DNA of 64,000 bases from positions 1-64,000 of the forward strand of contig JARIBO010000057.1 in assembly GCA_029257405.1 (NCBI GenBank). The letters run 5' to 3'. Shown one piece after another: positions 37,481 through 47,271 of this stretch. The position numbers were made by a program, and so were the translations under genes. Below the pieces are notes generated by a model that saw nothing but the letters and a program-made list of their open reading frames with translations, made no database searches and was not told the origin of the DNA. Every line of letters begins with the position of its first letter. Positions within the stretch are counted from its first letter, which is position 1. The stretch is from Caryophanales bacterium. GTDB taxonomy: Bacteria > Bacillota > Bacilli > Bacillales > Amphibacillaceae.

Positions 37481-39289
37481 TTAATCATCATTAAGTTGTA
37501 AGACAGACATAAATGCTTCTTGTGGTACTTCCACTGATCCGACCATCTTCATACGTTTCTTACCTTCTTTTTGTTTCTCTAATACTTTACGTTTACGAGA
37601 GATATCTCCACCGTATAGTCCAGCAGTTACGTCTTTTCTTACAGCTTTAATTGTTGATCTTGCGACAATTGAATTTCCTATAGCAGCTTGAATGGGAACT
37701 TCGAATTGTTGTTTTGGAATTAATTCTTTTAACTTTTCAACAATTTGTCTTCCTCGATTATAACTAAAATCTTTATGAACAATAATCGACAAAGCATCAA
37801 TTGGTTCTTGGTTAAGCAAAATATCCATCTTCACAAGATTGGATACTTTATTTTCAATAAATTCATAATCTAAAGAAGCGTATCCTTTGGTATGTGATTT
37901 CAGTTGATCAAAAAAATCAAAAACAATTTCAGATAATGGTAACTCATAAACAACATTTACTCTTATATCATCTAAATATTGCATATCAATAAACTGGCCA
38001 CGTTTTCTCTGACATAACTCCATGACGGGACCAACATAATCATTAGGTACCATAACTACAGCTCTTACGTAAGGTTCATAAACTTCTTCTATTTCTACTG
38101 CGTCAGGCATAAACGATGGATTATCTACATTTATTACTTCACCGTCTGTTTTTTTAACTTCATAAATAACACTCGGCGCAGTTGTGATTAAGTCAATATC
38201 AAATTCTCTTTCTATTCTCTCTTGAATAATTTCCATATGAAGTAATCCTAAGAAACCAGTTCTAAAACCAAATCCTAAGGCTTGTGATGTTTCTGCTTCA
38301 TATTGAAGTGCTGCATCATTTAACTCTAAACGTTCTAGCGCTTCTCTTAAACCGTTATAATCATCTGATGAGACAGGATACAAACCACAGAACACCATTG
38401 GATTTAATTGACGATACCCTTCAAGTGCTTCTTCTGCTGGATTGTTAGCTAGTGTAATTGTATCTCCAACTTCTGTATCTTTTACTTCTTTCATTGAAGC
38501 AGTTAAGAAACCAACATCTCCTACAGTTAGTTTATCTTTTTTTACTGGTGAGGGGTTTGAGACCCCGAGTTCTAAAACCTCGTACTCTTTACCACTTGCC
38601 ATCATTTGGATAGTATCCCCAACTTTTACTTCACCATCTTTAACACATACGTAAGCTATTACACCACGGTATGTATCGTATAAAGAATCGAAAATCAAAG
38701 CTTTTAAAGGTTTGTTTTTATCACCTGCTGGAGGCGGTATACGTTCAACAACTGCTTCCATAATTTCTTCAATTCCGATATTTTCTTTAGCAGATGCTAA
38801 AATAACATCATCTGGATCGATTCCTATAATATCGACTAATTCTTGCGTTACTCTTTCAACATCTGCGTTAGGTAAATCTATCTTATTGATAACTGGAATA
38901 ATTTCTAATTCGTTGTCTAACGCTAAATAAACGTTAGCAAGAGTTTGTGCTTCTATTCCTTGTGCAGCGTCGACTACTAGAATTGCACCTTCACATGCCG
39001 CTAAACTACGTGATACCTCATAAGTAAAATCGACGTGTCCTGGTGTATCTATTAAATGAAATGTATAAACGTCGTCTTTGGTGTCTTTATACTCGAGTTG
39101 AACCGCATTTAATTTAATTGTTATGCCTCGTTCACGCTCTAAATCCATTCCATCTAAGAATTGTTCTTTCATTTCACGTTTAGTTAAAGATTGTGTATTT
39201 TCTAAAATCCGATCTGCTAATGTTGATTTACCATGGTCAATATGAGCAATAATCGAAAAGTTTCTAACATTTTTGTTTTGCTTTTCCAT
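37481..39289 (-). CDS. lepA: Elongation factor 4 (LepA)
   Basis: A 602-residue translation GTPase that acts on stalled or initiating ribosomes. G1 is [16 protein letters not shown]3 DTPGHVDF and G4 NKIDLPNAD. Its specific C-terminal domain ends with [42 protein letters not shown], diagnostic of LepA. Transcribed alone between a promoter and a terminator. Confidence 0.98.
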   Translation of the reverse strand: MEKQNKNVRNFSIIAHIDHGKSTLADRILENTQSLTKREMKEQFLDGMDLERERGITIKLNAVQLEYKDTKDDVYTFHLIDTPGHVDFTYEVSRSLAACEGAILVVDAAQGIEAQTLANVYLALDNELEIIPVINKIDLPNADVERVTQELVDIIGIDPDDVILASAKENIGIEEIMEAVVERIPPPAGDKNKPLKALIFDSLYDTYRGVIAYVCVKDGEVKVGDTIQMMASGKEYEVLELGVSNPSPVKKDKLTVGDVGFLTASMKEVKDTEVGDTITLANNPAEEALEGYRQLNPMVFCGLYPVSSDDYNGLREALERLELNDAALQYEAETSQALGFGFRTGFLGLLHMEIIQERIEREFDIDLITTAPSVIYEVKKTDGEVINVDNPSFMPDAVEIEEVYEPYVRAVVMVPNDYVGPVMELCQRKRGQFIDMQYLDDIRVNVVYELPLSEIVFDFFDQLKSHTKGYASLDYEFIENKVSNLVKMDILLNQEPIDALSIIVHKDFSYNRGRQIVEKLKELIPKQQFEVPIQAAIGNSIVARSTIKAVRKDVTAGLYGGDISRKRKVLEKQKEGKKRMKMVGSVEVPQEAFMSVLQLNDD

Positions 39290-39334
39290 AACTAGTCTTC
39301 ACTCCTACATTTTCTTTCATCTAGTTCATTCTAT

Positions 39335-39363
39335 ATTATAGCAATCAATGAGCTCTCTTTCAA
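39335..39363 (-). promoter_or_regulatory. lepA promoter
   Basis: TTGAAA (39358-39363) and TATAAT (39335-39340) with a 17-nt spacer. Confidence 0.75.
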
Positions 39364-39429
39364 TAACTACATAGAATATACCTTATATTAATGGTAATTG
39401 CTTAAATTTAATTTTATTCTTTCTAAATC

Positions 39430-39458
39430 TTGAGTTTTTAGTTTACTTTTGTTAAGAT
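39430..39458 (+). promoter_or_regulatory. rpsT promoter
   Basis: TTGAGT (39430-39435) and TAAGAT (39453-39458) with a 17-nt spacer, giving an rpsT leader of about 80 nt before the GGAGG site. Confidence 0.55.
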
Positions 39459-39545
39459 AAAGGTTGTCTATCTACTTAGTTGAGAGTTAAAAGTGAATTG
39501 ATAGCTTTAAGATATTAATGAATTTATATTTTAGGAGGTGACTTA

Positions 39546-39812
39546 ATGGCTAATTTAAAGTCTGCCATCAAGCGTATTGATACTAATAATACAAAACATG
39601 ATCTTAACAAAGCTGTAAAATCTGATATGCGTACGCATATTAAACATGTAGAAAAGTTAGTTGAAGCAAATGATTTAGATAAAGCGAAAGAATCATTCAA
39701 CACGACTGTTCGTAAAATTGATAAAGCTGTTCAAAAAGGTGTTATTCATCAGAATAACGGTAATCGTCAGAAAGCGCGTCTTTCTAAAAAGATTAATTCA
39801 ATTACAGCTTAA
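39546..39812 (+). CDS. rpsT: 30S ribosomal protein S20
   Basis: An 88-residue basic helical ribosomal protein that binds 16S rRNA early in 30S assembly. It starts MANLKSAIKRI and ends GNRQKARLSKKINSITA, as usual. A strong AGGAGGTGA site precedes the ATG. It is monocistronic, divergent from lepA and convergent with holA. Confidence 0.97.
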   Translation: MANLKSAIKRIDTNNTKHDLNKAVKSDMRTHIKHVEKLVEANDLDKAKESFNTTVRKIDKAVQKGVIHQNNGNRQKARLSKKINSITA

Positions 39813-39818
39813 ACCTCA

Positions 39819-39857
39819 AAAAACTGTCATACTTCTAAATGAAGTGTGACAGTTTTT
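39819..39857. terminator. Bidirectional terminator between rpsT and holA
   Basis: AAAACTGTCATACTTC pairing with GAAGTGTGACAGTTTT around a short loop, with T-runs on both strands, between convergent genes. Confidence 0.88.
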
Positions 39858-39858
39858 T

Positions 39859-40875
39859 TTACTCTTCAATCATATTATATAAAAGTAATTCAAATGCAAT
39901 GCTTTTTTCCATTCGTCCACTCTTAATTACCGCGTCAGTTTCTGCAATTTCATTAATAATGTATTCTAAACGATTAACTGAAAACCTTTTACTTCTTTGA
40001 ACTGCTAACTTTATTACATAAGGGTGTGCTTTAATTTGTTTTTGTAATTCATTTTCTCTTAGACCTGTTTGAATTAATAATTTTACCTGTAAAAGGATTC
40101 TAAATTGATAAGCAAGCAGCGCAATGAGTGCAATAGGTTCCTCATTTGCTTTTTCTAAATCTTTTGCAATATGAATAGCATCCTTTAAACTTCTACTTAA
40201 TACAGCATCAACTAATTCGAGAGCCGATTGAGTTGAACTAACAGATAACAATTGTCTTACTGTTTCTTTAGAAACTTCACTGTTTTTTCCAGTATAAGTA
40301 GCAATCTTTTTAATTTCATTTTCAAGCAGAGCTAGATTCGTTGATAACTCTACTTGAATCAAATCTAGAGCATCTGGTGTGAATCGTATTGCATTTTCTT
40401 TAGCCAACATATTAATCCATTTTTTTAAATCATAATCTCTTATAGGCGAACAATCAGCTACAGTAGTATGTTTATTAATTAGTTTTGATATTTTTTTACG
40501 CCCATCAATTTTTTCATAGTTAGCTATAAAAACAATGTGTGAATAAGGCGGGGGGTTTAACAAGAAATCTTCTAATTTAAAGATGTCATGTATAAAGGTT
40601 AGCTTATCAGGTTTCGCTTTTAAAAAAACAGGATTATAAGCGAAGATTAATTTTTTATCACTAAAAAAAGGAAGTGTTTCTGCATTCATTATAACTTCTT
40701 GAATAGGTGTTTCTGCGAGATCATAAAAGTGTGTCTCCGATTCAACATCTCTTCCTAATTTTTTTATCAATTGCTTTTTTAATTCTTCAACAAAATAATC
40801 TTCTGTACCATGAAATAAATATGTATTCGCTATATTTCCTTCTTTTATTTCTTTTAATACTTTCATATATGACAC
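39859..40875 (-). CDS. holA: DNA polymerase III delta subunit
   Basis: A 338-residue clamp-loader delta subunit (YqeN type) that opens the beta clamp. The N-terminus MKVLKEIKEGNIANTYLFHGTEDYFVEELK, the middle KKWINMLAKENAIRFTPDALDLIQ and the C-terminal collar domain match the family. The GTG at 40875 is favoured, with AAGGA 9 nt upstream; an ATG at 40866 is the alternative. It is divergent from yqzM, as in B. subtilis. Confidence 0.93.
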   Translation of the reverse strand: MSYMKVLKEIKEGNIANTYLFHGTEDYFVEELKKQLIKKLGRDVESETHFYDLAETPIQEVIMNAETLPFFSDKKLIFAYNPVFLKAKPDKLTFIHDIFKLEDFLLNPPPYSHIVFIANYEKIDGRKKISKLINKHTTVADCSPIRDYDLKKWINMLAKENAIRFTPDALDLIQVELSTNLALLENEIKKIATYTGKNSEVSKETVRQLLSVSSTQSALELVDAVLSRSLKDAIHIAKDLEKANEEPIALIALLAYQFRILLQVKLLIQTGLRENELQKQIKAHPYVIKLAVQRSKRFSVNRLEYIINEIAETDAVIKSGRMEKSIAFELLLYNMIEE

Positions 40876-41052
40876 TATTATCAATCCTTAATTTATCTAG
40901 AATAAATTAATCATAGCAAATTTATTATATAATTGATATAATAAGCAAAGCACTCTTCATATTATTTACTATATTTATATGTTTTAATGATACAAGTAGC
41001 TTTTTGTCTGAAAATACCTTATAATTAGCTTAGAATATTAGGAGGGATTAAT

Positions 41053-41184
41053 ATGAATGAATTTGAAAAAGATCCGCAACATAAAAGCACTGATATGATT
41101 GAAAATATTAAAGGGTTTACTTTTTCTTTAGGATTTTTCTTATTGATTTTCTTTATTGGAGTAATAATTAGCGTTATTGACTAA
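41053..41184 (+). CDS. yqzM: YqzM-type small membrane protein
   Basis: A 43-residue protein, MNEFEKDPQHKST... with one membrane helix (GFFLLIFFIGVIISVI, residues 27-42). It has an excellent ribosome site (TAGGAGGG) and its own terminator. Position between comEC and holA, length and the MNEFEK start match B. subtilis YqzM, a family of unknown function. Confidence 0.85.
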   Translation: MNEFEKDPQHKSTDMIENIKGFTFSLGFFLLIFFIGVIISVID

Positions 41185-41195
41185 TTAATTAGCTG

Positions 41196-41225
41196 AAAAA
41201 CTGTTACATACATGTAACAGTTTTT
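41196..41225. terminator. Bidirectional terminator between yqzM and comEC
   Basis: AAAAACTGTTACA pairing with TGTAACAGTTTTT around a TACA loop; flanks are A- and T-rich so it can serve both strands. Confidence 0.88.
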
Positions 41226-43499
41226 TTATTTTATATATTTATTAAAACTTGCCTTTTTTGTTTGTATATTATATTTATACTCAATTGCACCATCTTCATC
41301 TGTTCTAAAAACTTTTATATCATGCTTGTGTAATCTTTCTATTACATCTGGTGTTGGATGACCATAGACATTATTTTTTCCTGCAGAAACAAGTGCATAT
41401 TCAGGTTTTACTTTTTGTAAAAACTTTTCATCTGTCGATGTATTACTTCCATGGTGACCGACTTTTAATATATCTGTTTTTAATTCAGGAAACGCTTTAA
41501 TTAAATCTAATTCATTGTGTGTACTTGCATCGCCATTAAAAAGCCATGATTTTCCACCTATTTCAGAATAAACAATTAATGAATTATCATTTTCATCATG
41601 TTGATCTTTTATAGGATGTAACACTTGAAATAATAAATTATTTCTAACAATTTTTTCTGTAGGATTTATAACGGTTATGATTGTATCGGTTTCTTTTATT
41701 ACTTCAAGTAACTCACCTTCTATGGGATGGTAGGGACTTATAAAAACTTCTTTTATATCAAATTCTTTTAACATAAACTGCAAGCTACCTGTATGGTCTA
41801 TGTGATTATGACTTAAAAATACGCCATCAATCGTATCGATACCTCGGTAGTAAAGATAAGGCTTAATGACTTGGTTGTATACTTTCTTTGAAGGTTTCAT
41901 ATCTGTAAACGAAAAATGTGACCCGGTATCTACCATAAATACACCTTCTCTATAAGGTTGTTCAATTATTATCGCATCACCCTGGCCTATATCTAACATT
42001 GTCACTCTACCCTCTGGTAAATAATTTTCTTTTGTATTCAAGTATAAAAAAAAGATAATAAATACGCTACCTAACACAACCGATTGCTTTAATCTTCTCT
42101 TCTCTAAAGACCACATAAAAATAATTAAAATTAAATAAAAAATAAAGAAATGATACCCATTTAATTCACCTATAATAAAATAATCTTGGAATAGATCATC
42201 TAATTTCATAAGTAGTTCTAAAAAAACTGTATGAATCCAAACAAAAAAAGTATCTACATAACCGGATATTAAAGAAGGCAATAATAAACCTATAAGCATT
42301 AAAAACATAAATGGAATAACAAATAACGTGAAATATGGAATAACAATAACGTTTAATATAATAGACAGAGGTTGAAATACTGTGAAGTAATAAAGTTGGA
42401 GGGGTAAAATAATCATTTGGGAGATAAAACTAATTTGAAATGACTGAATTAATCGATTATTTGTTTGATTTAACCATTTTAAAGATATAAGTAAACTAAA
42501 CGTAACAGCAAAAGAAAATTGAAATCCTAAGTGGGTTAATAATGATGGAGTAAAAAATATAAGTATAATAAATATTGCACTTAATAAATCACTTGGACTT
42601 AATTTAATTTTAAATAAATTTAAAATAACAAAACAAATAACCATAAAACTTGCTCTTATTACTGAAGGCTCGGCTCCTGAGAGTACTGTGAATATAGGAA
42701 GTACAAAAATGAGGATAATTTGTGTGGATTCTGAAGTGAGTTTAAACATTTTCATTAATAAAAAATAAATAATGCCGACAAAAATAGCGGTGTGAAGACC
42801 TGATATCGCTAATAAATGAGCGATATTCCAATGTCTAAAAAGTTCGATTACTTCTGGTTCAATGAAATCATCTTCGCCTAAAACAAGTCCAATTAACCAA
42901 CTACTAGAGAAGTCAGAGTAATTTTCTTTTATTAACATAATCATTTTATTTCTCAAACTCCAAAGTGGAGTAAAGACTGAGTTTTTATTACAACTTATAT
43001 CATCTAAATCTTCTACTATTAACTCTGAATATATACCTTGATTTTTTAAATACTTTTTATAGTCAAATTGTCCGGGATTTGATTTCTCTAGAGGTGGGCT
43101 ATGAAGCCCTTTAATTAAACAACTTCTTCCAGTCTCGATTCTTTTTAGTGCATTTTTTACTTCGGTTATATTTTTATTGTAAAAATATCTCACATTTATT
43201 TTCACATTTTCATTTTGTTTTAGAGTAAAAGATAATGAACTGTTTTTTAAATAAACTTGAGAAGTTATTTTTCCTTCTAGAGAAATAACTTCTTCAGGAA
43301 TTTCTGTGAGGTTTTTACTATTGGAAGGTTCTGGTAAGAAAAGATAACTCCCAATTAAAAAAAATAACGATATAAAAACCATATGAAAACGAAGTCTTTG
43401 CTTAATTGTTAAATAAAATAACCAAATTAAATAAAAAACAATCATAAAAATGGAATCAGTTTGGATTGCTATAAAACTTGAAAGGATTGCTAAAGCCAA
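41226..43499 (-). CDS. comEC: Competence membrane channel ComEC
   Basis: A 757-residue DNA-uptake channel that passes single-stranded DNA across the membrane. An N-terminal hydrophobic part and OB-like domain precede the competence domain (ISGLHTAIFVGIIYF, about residue 235, with ten or so helices to 490). The C-terminal metallo-beta-lactamase domain has LDIGQGDAIII, FLSHNHIDHTGSL and KVGHHGSNTSTD. The start is doubtful: TTG 43499 has AAAGGA 12 nt upstream, but an in-frame ATT at 43523 lies 7 nt behind AGGAGGT, which overlaps the comEB stop. Confidence 0.94.
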   Translation of the reverse strand: MALAILSSFIAIQTDSIFMIVFYLIWLFYLTIKQRLRFHMVFISLFFLIGSYLFLPEPSNSKNLTEIPEEVISLEGKITSQVYLKNSSLSFTLKQNENVKINVRYFYNKNITEVKNALKRIETGRSCLIKGLHSPPLEKSNPGQFDYKKYLKNQGIYSELIVEDLDDISCNKNSVFTPLWSLRNKMIMLIKENYSDFSSSWLIGLVLGEDDFIEPEVIELFRHWNIAHLLAISGLHTAIFVGIIYFLLMKMFKLTSESTQIILIFVLPIFTVLSGAEPSVIRASFMVICFVILNLFKIKLSPSDLLSAIFIILIFFTPSLLTHLGFQFSFAVTFSLLISLKWLNQTNNRLIQSFQISFISQMIILPLQLYYFTVFQPLSIILNVIVIPYFTLFVIPFMFLMLIGLLLPSLISGYVDTFFVWIHTVFLELLMKLDDLFQDYFIIGELNGYHFFIFYLILIIFMWSLEKRRLKQSVVLGSVFIIFFLYLNTKENYLPEGRVTMLDIGQGDAIIIEQPYREGVFMVDTGSHFSFTDMKPSKKVYNQVIKPYLYYRGIDTIDGVFLSHNHIDHTGSLQFMLKEFDIKEVFISPYHPIEGELLEVIKETDTIITVINPTEKIVRNNLLFQVLHPIKDQHDENDNSLIVYSEIGGKSWLFNGDASTHNELDLIKAFPELKTDILKVGHHGSNTSTDEKFLQKVKPEYALVSAGKNNVYGHPTPDVIERLHKHDIKVFRTDEDGAIEYKYNIQTKKASFNKYIK

Positions 43500-43537
43500 T
43501 ACATGTAAATGTCCTTTCCAAATCTAAATAACCTCCT

Positions 43538-43999
43538 TTATTTATTGATTAGTTTTATTGATACATCTACCAATGGTACGTTGACTACATCTACTTTCGC
43601 TTCTTCAAATAACTCAACAGCCAACAAATCATTACGATAATCTGCATCGTAGTAAACTTTTTTTATTCCTGCTTGAATGATTTGTTTTGCACAATGAACA
43701 CAAGGGAAGTATGTGACATAAATTGTTGTTCCTTCTGTCGACACGCCAAATCTAGCACATTGTAAAATTGCGTTAGCTTCAGCATGAATGGTTCTGACAC
43801 AGTGGTTATCAATTACATGACAACCCTTATCTATACAATGATCACCATCTGAAATACTGCCATTATATCCACTTGCAATAATTCGATTATCTTTTACAAT
43901 AACTGCACCTACCATAAGTCGTGTACATGTACTTCTTAATGATACTAATTCGGCTTGTGCTATAAAATATTGTTGCCAATTTATCCGAGTGTCTTTCAC
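43538..43999 (-). CDS. comEB: ComEB, dCMP deaminase-family protein
   Basis: A 153-residue cytidine/deoxycytidylate deaminase-fold protein. The zinc site is visible in TIHAEANAILQCARFG (catalytic His-Ala-Glu) and PCVHCAKQIIQAG. It probably deaminates dCMP to dUMP for thymidylate synthesis. It sits in the comE operon but is not needed for competence in B. subtilis. It lies between comEA and comEC. Confidence 0.95.
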   Translation of the reverse strand: MKDTRINWQQYFIAQAELVSLRSTCTRLMVGAVIVKDNRIIASGYNGSISDGDHCIDKGCHVIDNHCVRTIHAEANAILQCARFGVSTEGTTIYVTYFPCVHCAKQIIQAGIKKVYYDADYRNDLLAVELFEEAKVDVVNVPLVDVSIKLINK

Positions 44000-44017
44000 T
44001 TAAATCCTCCTCAATTA

Positions 44018-44629
44018 TTATGGTGCTTGAACTTCGTCCCTTATTGCATCTAACGTTTTTTCACCTATACCAGAGACATTAAGTAAATCTTCTACATCTT
44101 TAAACATACCTACCTCATCGCGATAAGTGAGAATTGCTTCTGCTTTTGATGGGCCAATACCTGTTAGAGTTATTAATTCGTCAACTGTCGCTTGGTTTAA
44201 CTTTATTTTATCAGGATTAGATGCTGTTTGACTATTATTTAGATCGTTTATTTCATGATTGATTGATGGCACTTGAATAATCATCTCATCTACTACTTTT
44301 GCAGCTAAATTTAATTGACTTTCATCAGCATTTTTATTTAGTCCACCAGCAAGATTAATGACATCATTCACTCGCATATCAGATTTCACTTCGTATATAC
44401 CAGGTTGATTAATTTCTCCTTTTACATCAACAATCACTACATTAGGCGCTTCATTTTTCAATTTATCAATATTAGATTCATCTGCAATTTCAAAATCTAA
44501 ATCCATATCTAGAACAGTTTGATTATCTTGTTTACTTTGATTGAATATAATAAAACTTATAAATAAAAGTATAACCACTAGTAATAAAGCTATCTGAGAT
44601 TTATTTTTTAATTTATCCAACACATTCAA
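44018..44629 (-). CDS. comEA: Competence DNA receptor ComEA
   Basis: A 203-residue membrane-anchored DNA-binding protein. An N-terminal helix (residues 12-27) is followed by an extracellular SLBB-like domain (VDVKGEINQPGIYEV, about 68-110) and a C-terminal double helix-hairpin-helix (LITLTGIGPSKAEAIL and LLNVSGIGEKTLDAI) that binds incoming DNA. First gene of the comE operon here; comER is absent. Confidence 0.95.
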   Translation of the reverse strand: MNVLDKLKNKSQIALLLVVILLFISFIIFNQSKQDNQTVLDMDLDFEIADESNIDKLKNEAPNVVIVDVKGEINQPGIYEVKSDMRVNDVINLAGGLNKNADESQLNLAAKVVDEMIIQVPSINHEINDLNNSQTASNPDKIKLNQATVDELITLTGIGPSKAEAILTYRDEVGMFKDVEDLLNVSGIGEKTLDAIRDEVQAP

Positions 44630-44702
44630 TCACAACCTTTTATTAATATTCTAGTCTAGTATATTAATAATTAAGATTTTTGTAAAATTGGCTGTAAAAT
44701 AG

Positions 44703-44735
44703 AAATAACCTAGAAATTAACTTTCTAGGTTATTT
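44703..44735 (-). terminator. Terminator of the yqeG-yqeM operon
   Basis: A 14-bp stem (AAATAACCTAGAAA with its complement) that contains the stop codon of the methyltransferase gene at 44730-44732, followed by T-rich sequence on the minus strand. Confidence 0.78.
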
Positions 44736-45476
44736 CTTTGCAGTAATAAAAATCCGGTCTGTTTCTGCTGTTAATATTGGATTATTTGAATCAAAATCAG
44801 TACTAATTTTAATTTCTCTAAATCCAGCTTTTTTTAAAGCTTCAAGATAAAAATCATGCGTGAAAACTTGTTGAAAATGATATTCTGTTATTTTATCATA
44901 AGTATCATTTTCATTTTTTACGAAGAATGTAATCTCGTGTTCCATCGCTCCTGGTTGATCGCCTTCATGACAAAACCATATATAAGCTGTTTTGTCGCTT
45001 ACGTCTGCGAATGTTTCATTTATTAAATGATTTTTAATGTAATCTTGTGCGTGTACATCAAATGTAAATACTCCTGAATCTTTCAAACTTTCATAAACAC
45101 GGTTAAAAACCGTCTCTACTTCTGTTGTTTTAGTAATGTAATTAATTACATCACAGTAACTAACTATTAAATCAATATTTTTAAATCCTTCTAGTTGTCG
45201 AATATCTTGTTTAATCCAATTAACCTGTTTTCTTTGTTCAAACCCTTTATTCATAGCAACTGAAAGCATTTCTGACGAATAATCTACACCGGTTATATTC
45301 TTCGTAATATCGGCTAAACCAAGCGTTATCTCTCCGGTTCCACAACCTAGATCAACAATGCTTGGGTTAATTAAATCATATTCTTTAACTATATTTTTAG
45401 TGAACTCTATCCATTTATCATAGGGTGCATGGCTCATTAACTCATCATAAAAATATGCAAAGTTTTGATAGACCAT
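44730..45476 (-). CDS. Class I SAM-dependent methyltransferase (YqeM family)
   Basis: A 248-residue methyltransferase with the SAM motif SIVDLGCGTGEITLGL (about residue 40), then ITGVDYSSEMLSVA and LIVSYCDVINYI. The N-terminal YQNFAYFYDELMSHAPYDKW is typical of YqeM. The substrate is unknown. It is the last gene of the yqeG-to-yqeM operon, 1 nt behind rsfS, the conserved Bacillales order. Confidence 0.92.
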   Translation of the reverse strand: MVYQNFAYFYDELMSHAPYDKWIEFTKNIVKEYDLINPSIVDLGCGTGEITLGLADITKNITGVDYSSEMLSVAMNKGFEQRKQVNWIKQDIRQLEGFKNIDLIVSYCDVINYITKTTEVETVFNRVYESLKDSGVFTFDVHAQDYIKNHLINETFADVSDKTAYIWFCHEGDQPGAMEHEITFFVKNENDTYDKITEYHFQQVFTHDFYLEALKKAGFREIKISTDFDSNNPILTAETDRIFITAKK

Positions 45477-45477
45477 T

Positions 45478-45828
45478 TTACCTGATATCTTTCAATTCAA
45501 CTTCTTTTGCGTCGCCCCACAAACGCTCTAAGTTGTAAAATCCACGCTCATCAGAATGGAAAATATGGCAGATTACTTCGTTTGCATCAACTAAAATCCA
45601 ACGTCCTTCATTAAAGCCTTCCATACGCGTAACAGTTAAATCAATTGCTTCTAAATCTTTTTTTATGGCTCTCGCAATTGCTTGAACTTGTCTTTCGTTT
45701 GATGCCTCTGTAATAACAAAGTAATCAGCTACTGGTGTTATATTTTCCATATCAAGAACAACAATGTCCTCTGCTTTCGTATCTTCACAACTTTTAATAA
45801 TTGATTCTAACATTTTGTTTTTTTTCAT
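45478..45828 (-). CDS. rsfS: Ribosomal silencing factor RsfS
   Basis: A 116-residue protein that binds L14 on the 50S and blocks subunit joining during starvation. The motifs VVLDMENITPVADYFVI and WILVDANEVICHIFHSDERGFYNLERLW are diagnostic. It overlaps yqeK by 4 bp (ATGA), so translation is coupled. Confidence 0.97.
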   Translation of the reverse strand: MKKNKMLESIIKSCEDTKAEDIVVLDMENITPVADYFVITEASNERQVQAIARAIKKDLEAIDLTVTRMEGFNEGRWILVDANEVICHIFHSDERGFYNLERLWGDAKEVELKDIR

Positions 45829-46400
45829 AAATATTTGTCCCCTTTAAGTTTAATTAAATCATTATATGCTTCAATTGTACCAGGATAAACGATTGCTTCT
45901 AGACTTATTAAATAAGGTAACGAAGCTTTAAATATCAACAATGCCGCTTCATGTAAATCTTTTTTAGCCATATCGCGGATAATATCTATTCCTGGGATTT
46001 TTCTTGCTGGTTCAATAAAGTCTGCAATAAATACAACTAATTCAATCTCGTCCATATGAGCTCTACCAGTCGTATGATATTTAATAGCATTGAGGGTTGA
46101 ATGATCACTTATACCTAAAGTAAATTGAGCGTAGTGAGCACCAACATGTGAATGCCATAATTCTTTATTATAATTAAGTAAATCAGAATCTATATTATGA
46201 TCTATAATATATTGTTTTAAATAAGTCTCTTCTTCACATTTTGAGTAATCATGCAAAGCACTAGCTAGTTCTACTTTATCAATATCAACACGATGTATTT
46301 CTGCTAATTTTTTTGCTGTTTCGATTACACGAAGTGAATGCTCGTATCTTTCTTTAGATAAATTCTTTTTTATTAGAGGTAGAATATCATTTATTTTCAT
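45825..46400 (-). CDS. yqeK: HD-domain Ap4A hydrolase YqeK
   Basis: A 191-residue HD-superfamily protein. The metal site residues are in YEHSLRV (H), SALHDYSKCE (HD) and WHSHVGAHYA. The family includes symmetric diadenosine tetraphosphate hydrolases in Gram-positives. It overlaps nadD by 14 bp. Confidence 0.94.
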   Translation of the reverse strand: MKINDILPLIKKNLSKERYEHSLRVIETAKKLAEIHRVDIDKVELASALHDYSKCEEETYLKQYIIDHNIDSDLLNYNKELWHSHVGAHYAQFTLGISDHSTLNAIKYHTTGRAHMDEIELVVFIADFIEPARKIPGIDIIRDMAKKDLHEAALLIFKASLPYLISLEAIVYPGTIEAYNDLIKLKGDKYL

Positions 46401-46956
46401 ATAAATTAAACTCCTTTATATAGGAATGCACATCATCAGATACTAAGTATCTAATGGATTGATTGTTGGTTTTCCTTTTCCTTATATACGAAGACGAAAT
46501 AAAAATATTTGGAATTCTTTTTTTAATAATTGGGTAATTACTTTCCATACTAAAACCTTCACGATTTACCCCAACAAATGTCATCAATTCTAAGAGAGTT
46601 TCAATTGATTCCCATTTAGGTAAGTATTCAACCATATCAGCTCCAATAATAAAATAAAATTCAGTGTTTGGGTACTTATTTTTAAAGTGCTTCATTGTAT
46701 TTATTGTATAAGACTTGTTCGATTGTTTTAATTCCCAGTCGATTACTTTAAAAAACTTATTATCTGCTATAGCTAATTTTGTCATTTCATACCTATGATA
46801 ACTATTAGTTTCCACTGAATCTTTGTGAGGCGAATCGTAAGTTGGTACAAACCAAATTTCATCTAAAGATAATTCTTCTCTTATTAAATTCGCGACAATT
46901 AAATGTCCGGTATGGGGAGGGTCAAAAGTCCCACCTAATATACCTACTTTTTTCAT
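46387..46956 (-). CDS. nadD: Nicotinate-nucleotide adenylyltransferase
   Basis: A 189-residue enzyme that joins nicotinate mononucleotide to AMP in NAD synthesis. The nucleotidyl-transferase motif GILGGTFDPPHTGHL opens the protein, FYFIIGADMVEYLPKW is in the middle and the second motif FISSSYIRKR (ISSxxIR) is near residue 155. It lies between yhbY and yqeK. Confidence 0.97.
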   Translation of the reverse strand: MKKVGILGGTFDPPHTGHLIVANLIREELSLDEIWFVPTYDSPHKDSVETNSYHRYEMTKLAIADNKFFKVIDWELKQSNKSYTINTMKHFKNKYPNTEFYFIIGADMVEYLPKWESIETLLELMTFVGVNREGFSMESNYPIIKKRIPNIFISSSYIRKRKTNNQSIRYLVSDDVHSYIKEFNLYENK

Positions 46957-46974
46957 AAATGTTCATCCTGTTCA

Positions 46975-47265
46975 TTATGGTAATTGAATTTTTTTATTTT
47001 CAAGTGACTCTTTATATAATACGATTATACTTCCAATGATTTGAACAACATGGGCATTCGCTTTTTCTGATAACATTTCTGCGACATCTTTTTTATCCAT
47101 TTCACAGTTTTGTAAAATAGAAACTTTAATTAATTCTCTTTTTTCTAAAACGTCATCGATTTGTTCTACTAAATTTTCATTTACACCTAATTTACCTACT
47201 TGAAAAAGCGGTTTTAAGTGATGAGCTTCTGATCGTAAATAACTTTTTTGTTTACCTGTTAACAT
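46975..47265 (-). CDS. yhbY: YhbY/CRM-domain ribosome assembly protein
   Basis: A 96-residue RNA-binding protein of the CRM family: MLTGKQKSYLRSEAHHLKPLFQVGKLGVNENLVEQID, with the GxxG-like loop. It associates with pre-50S particles. It lies between aroE and nadD. Confidence 0.95.
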   Translation of the reverse strand: MLTGKQKSYLRSEAHHLKPLFQVGKLGVNENLVEQIDDVLEKRELIKVSILQNCEMDKKDVAEMLSEKANAHVVQIIGSIIVLYKESLENKKIQLP

Positions 47266-47271
47266 TTTTAA

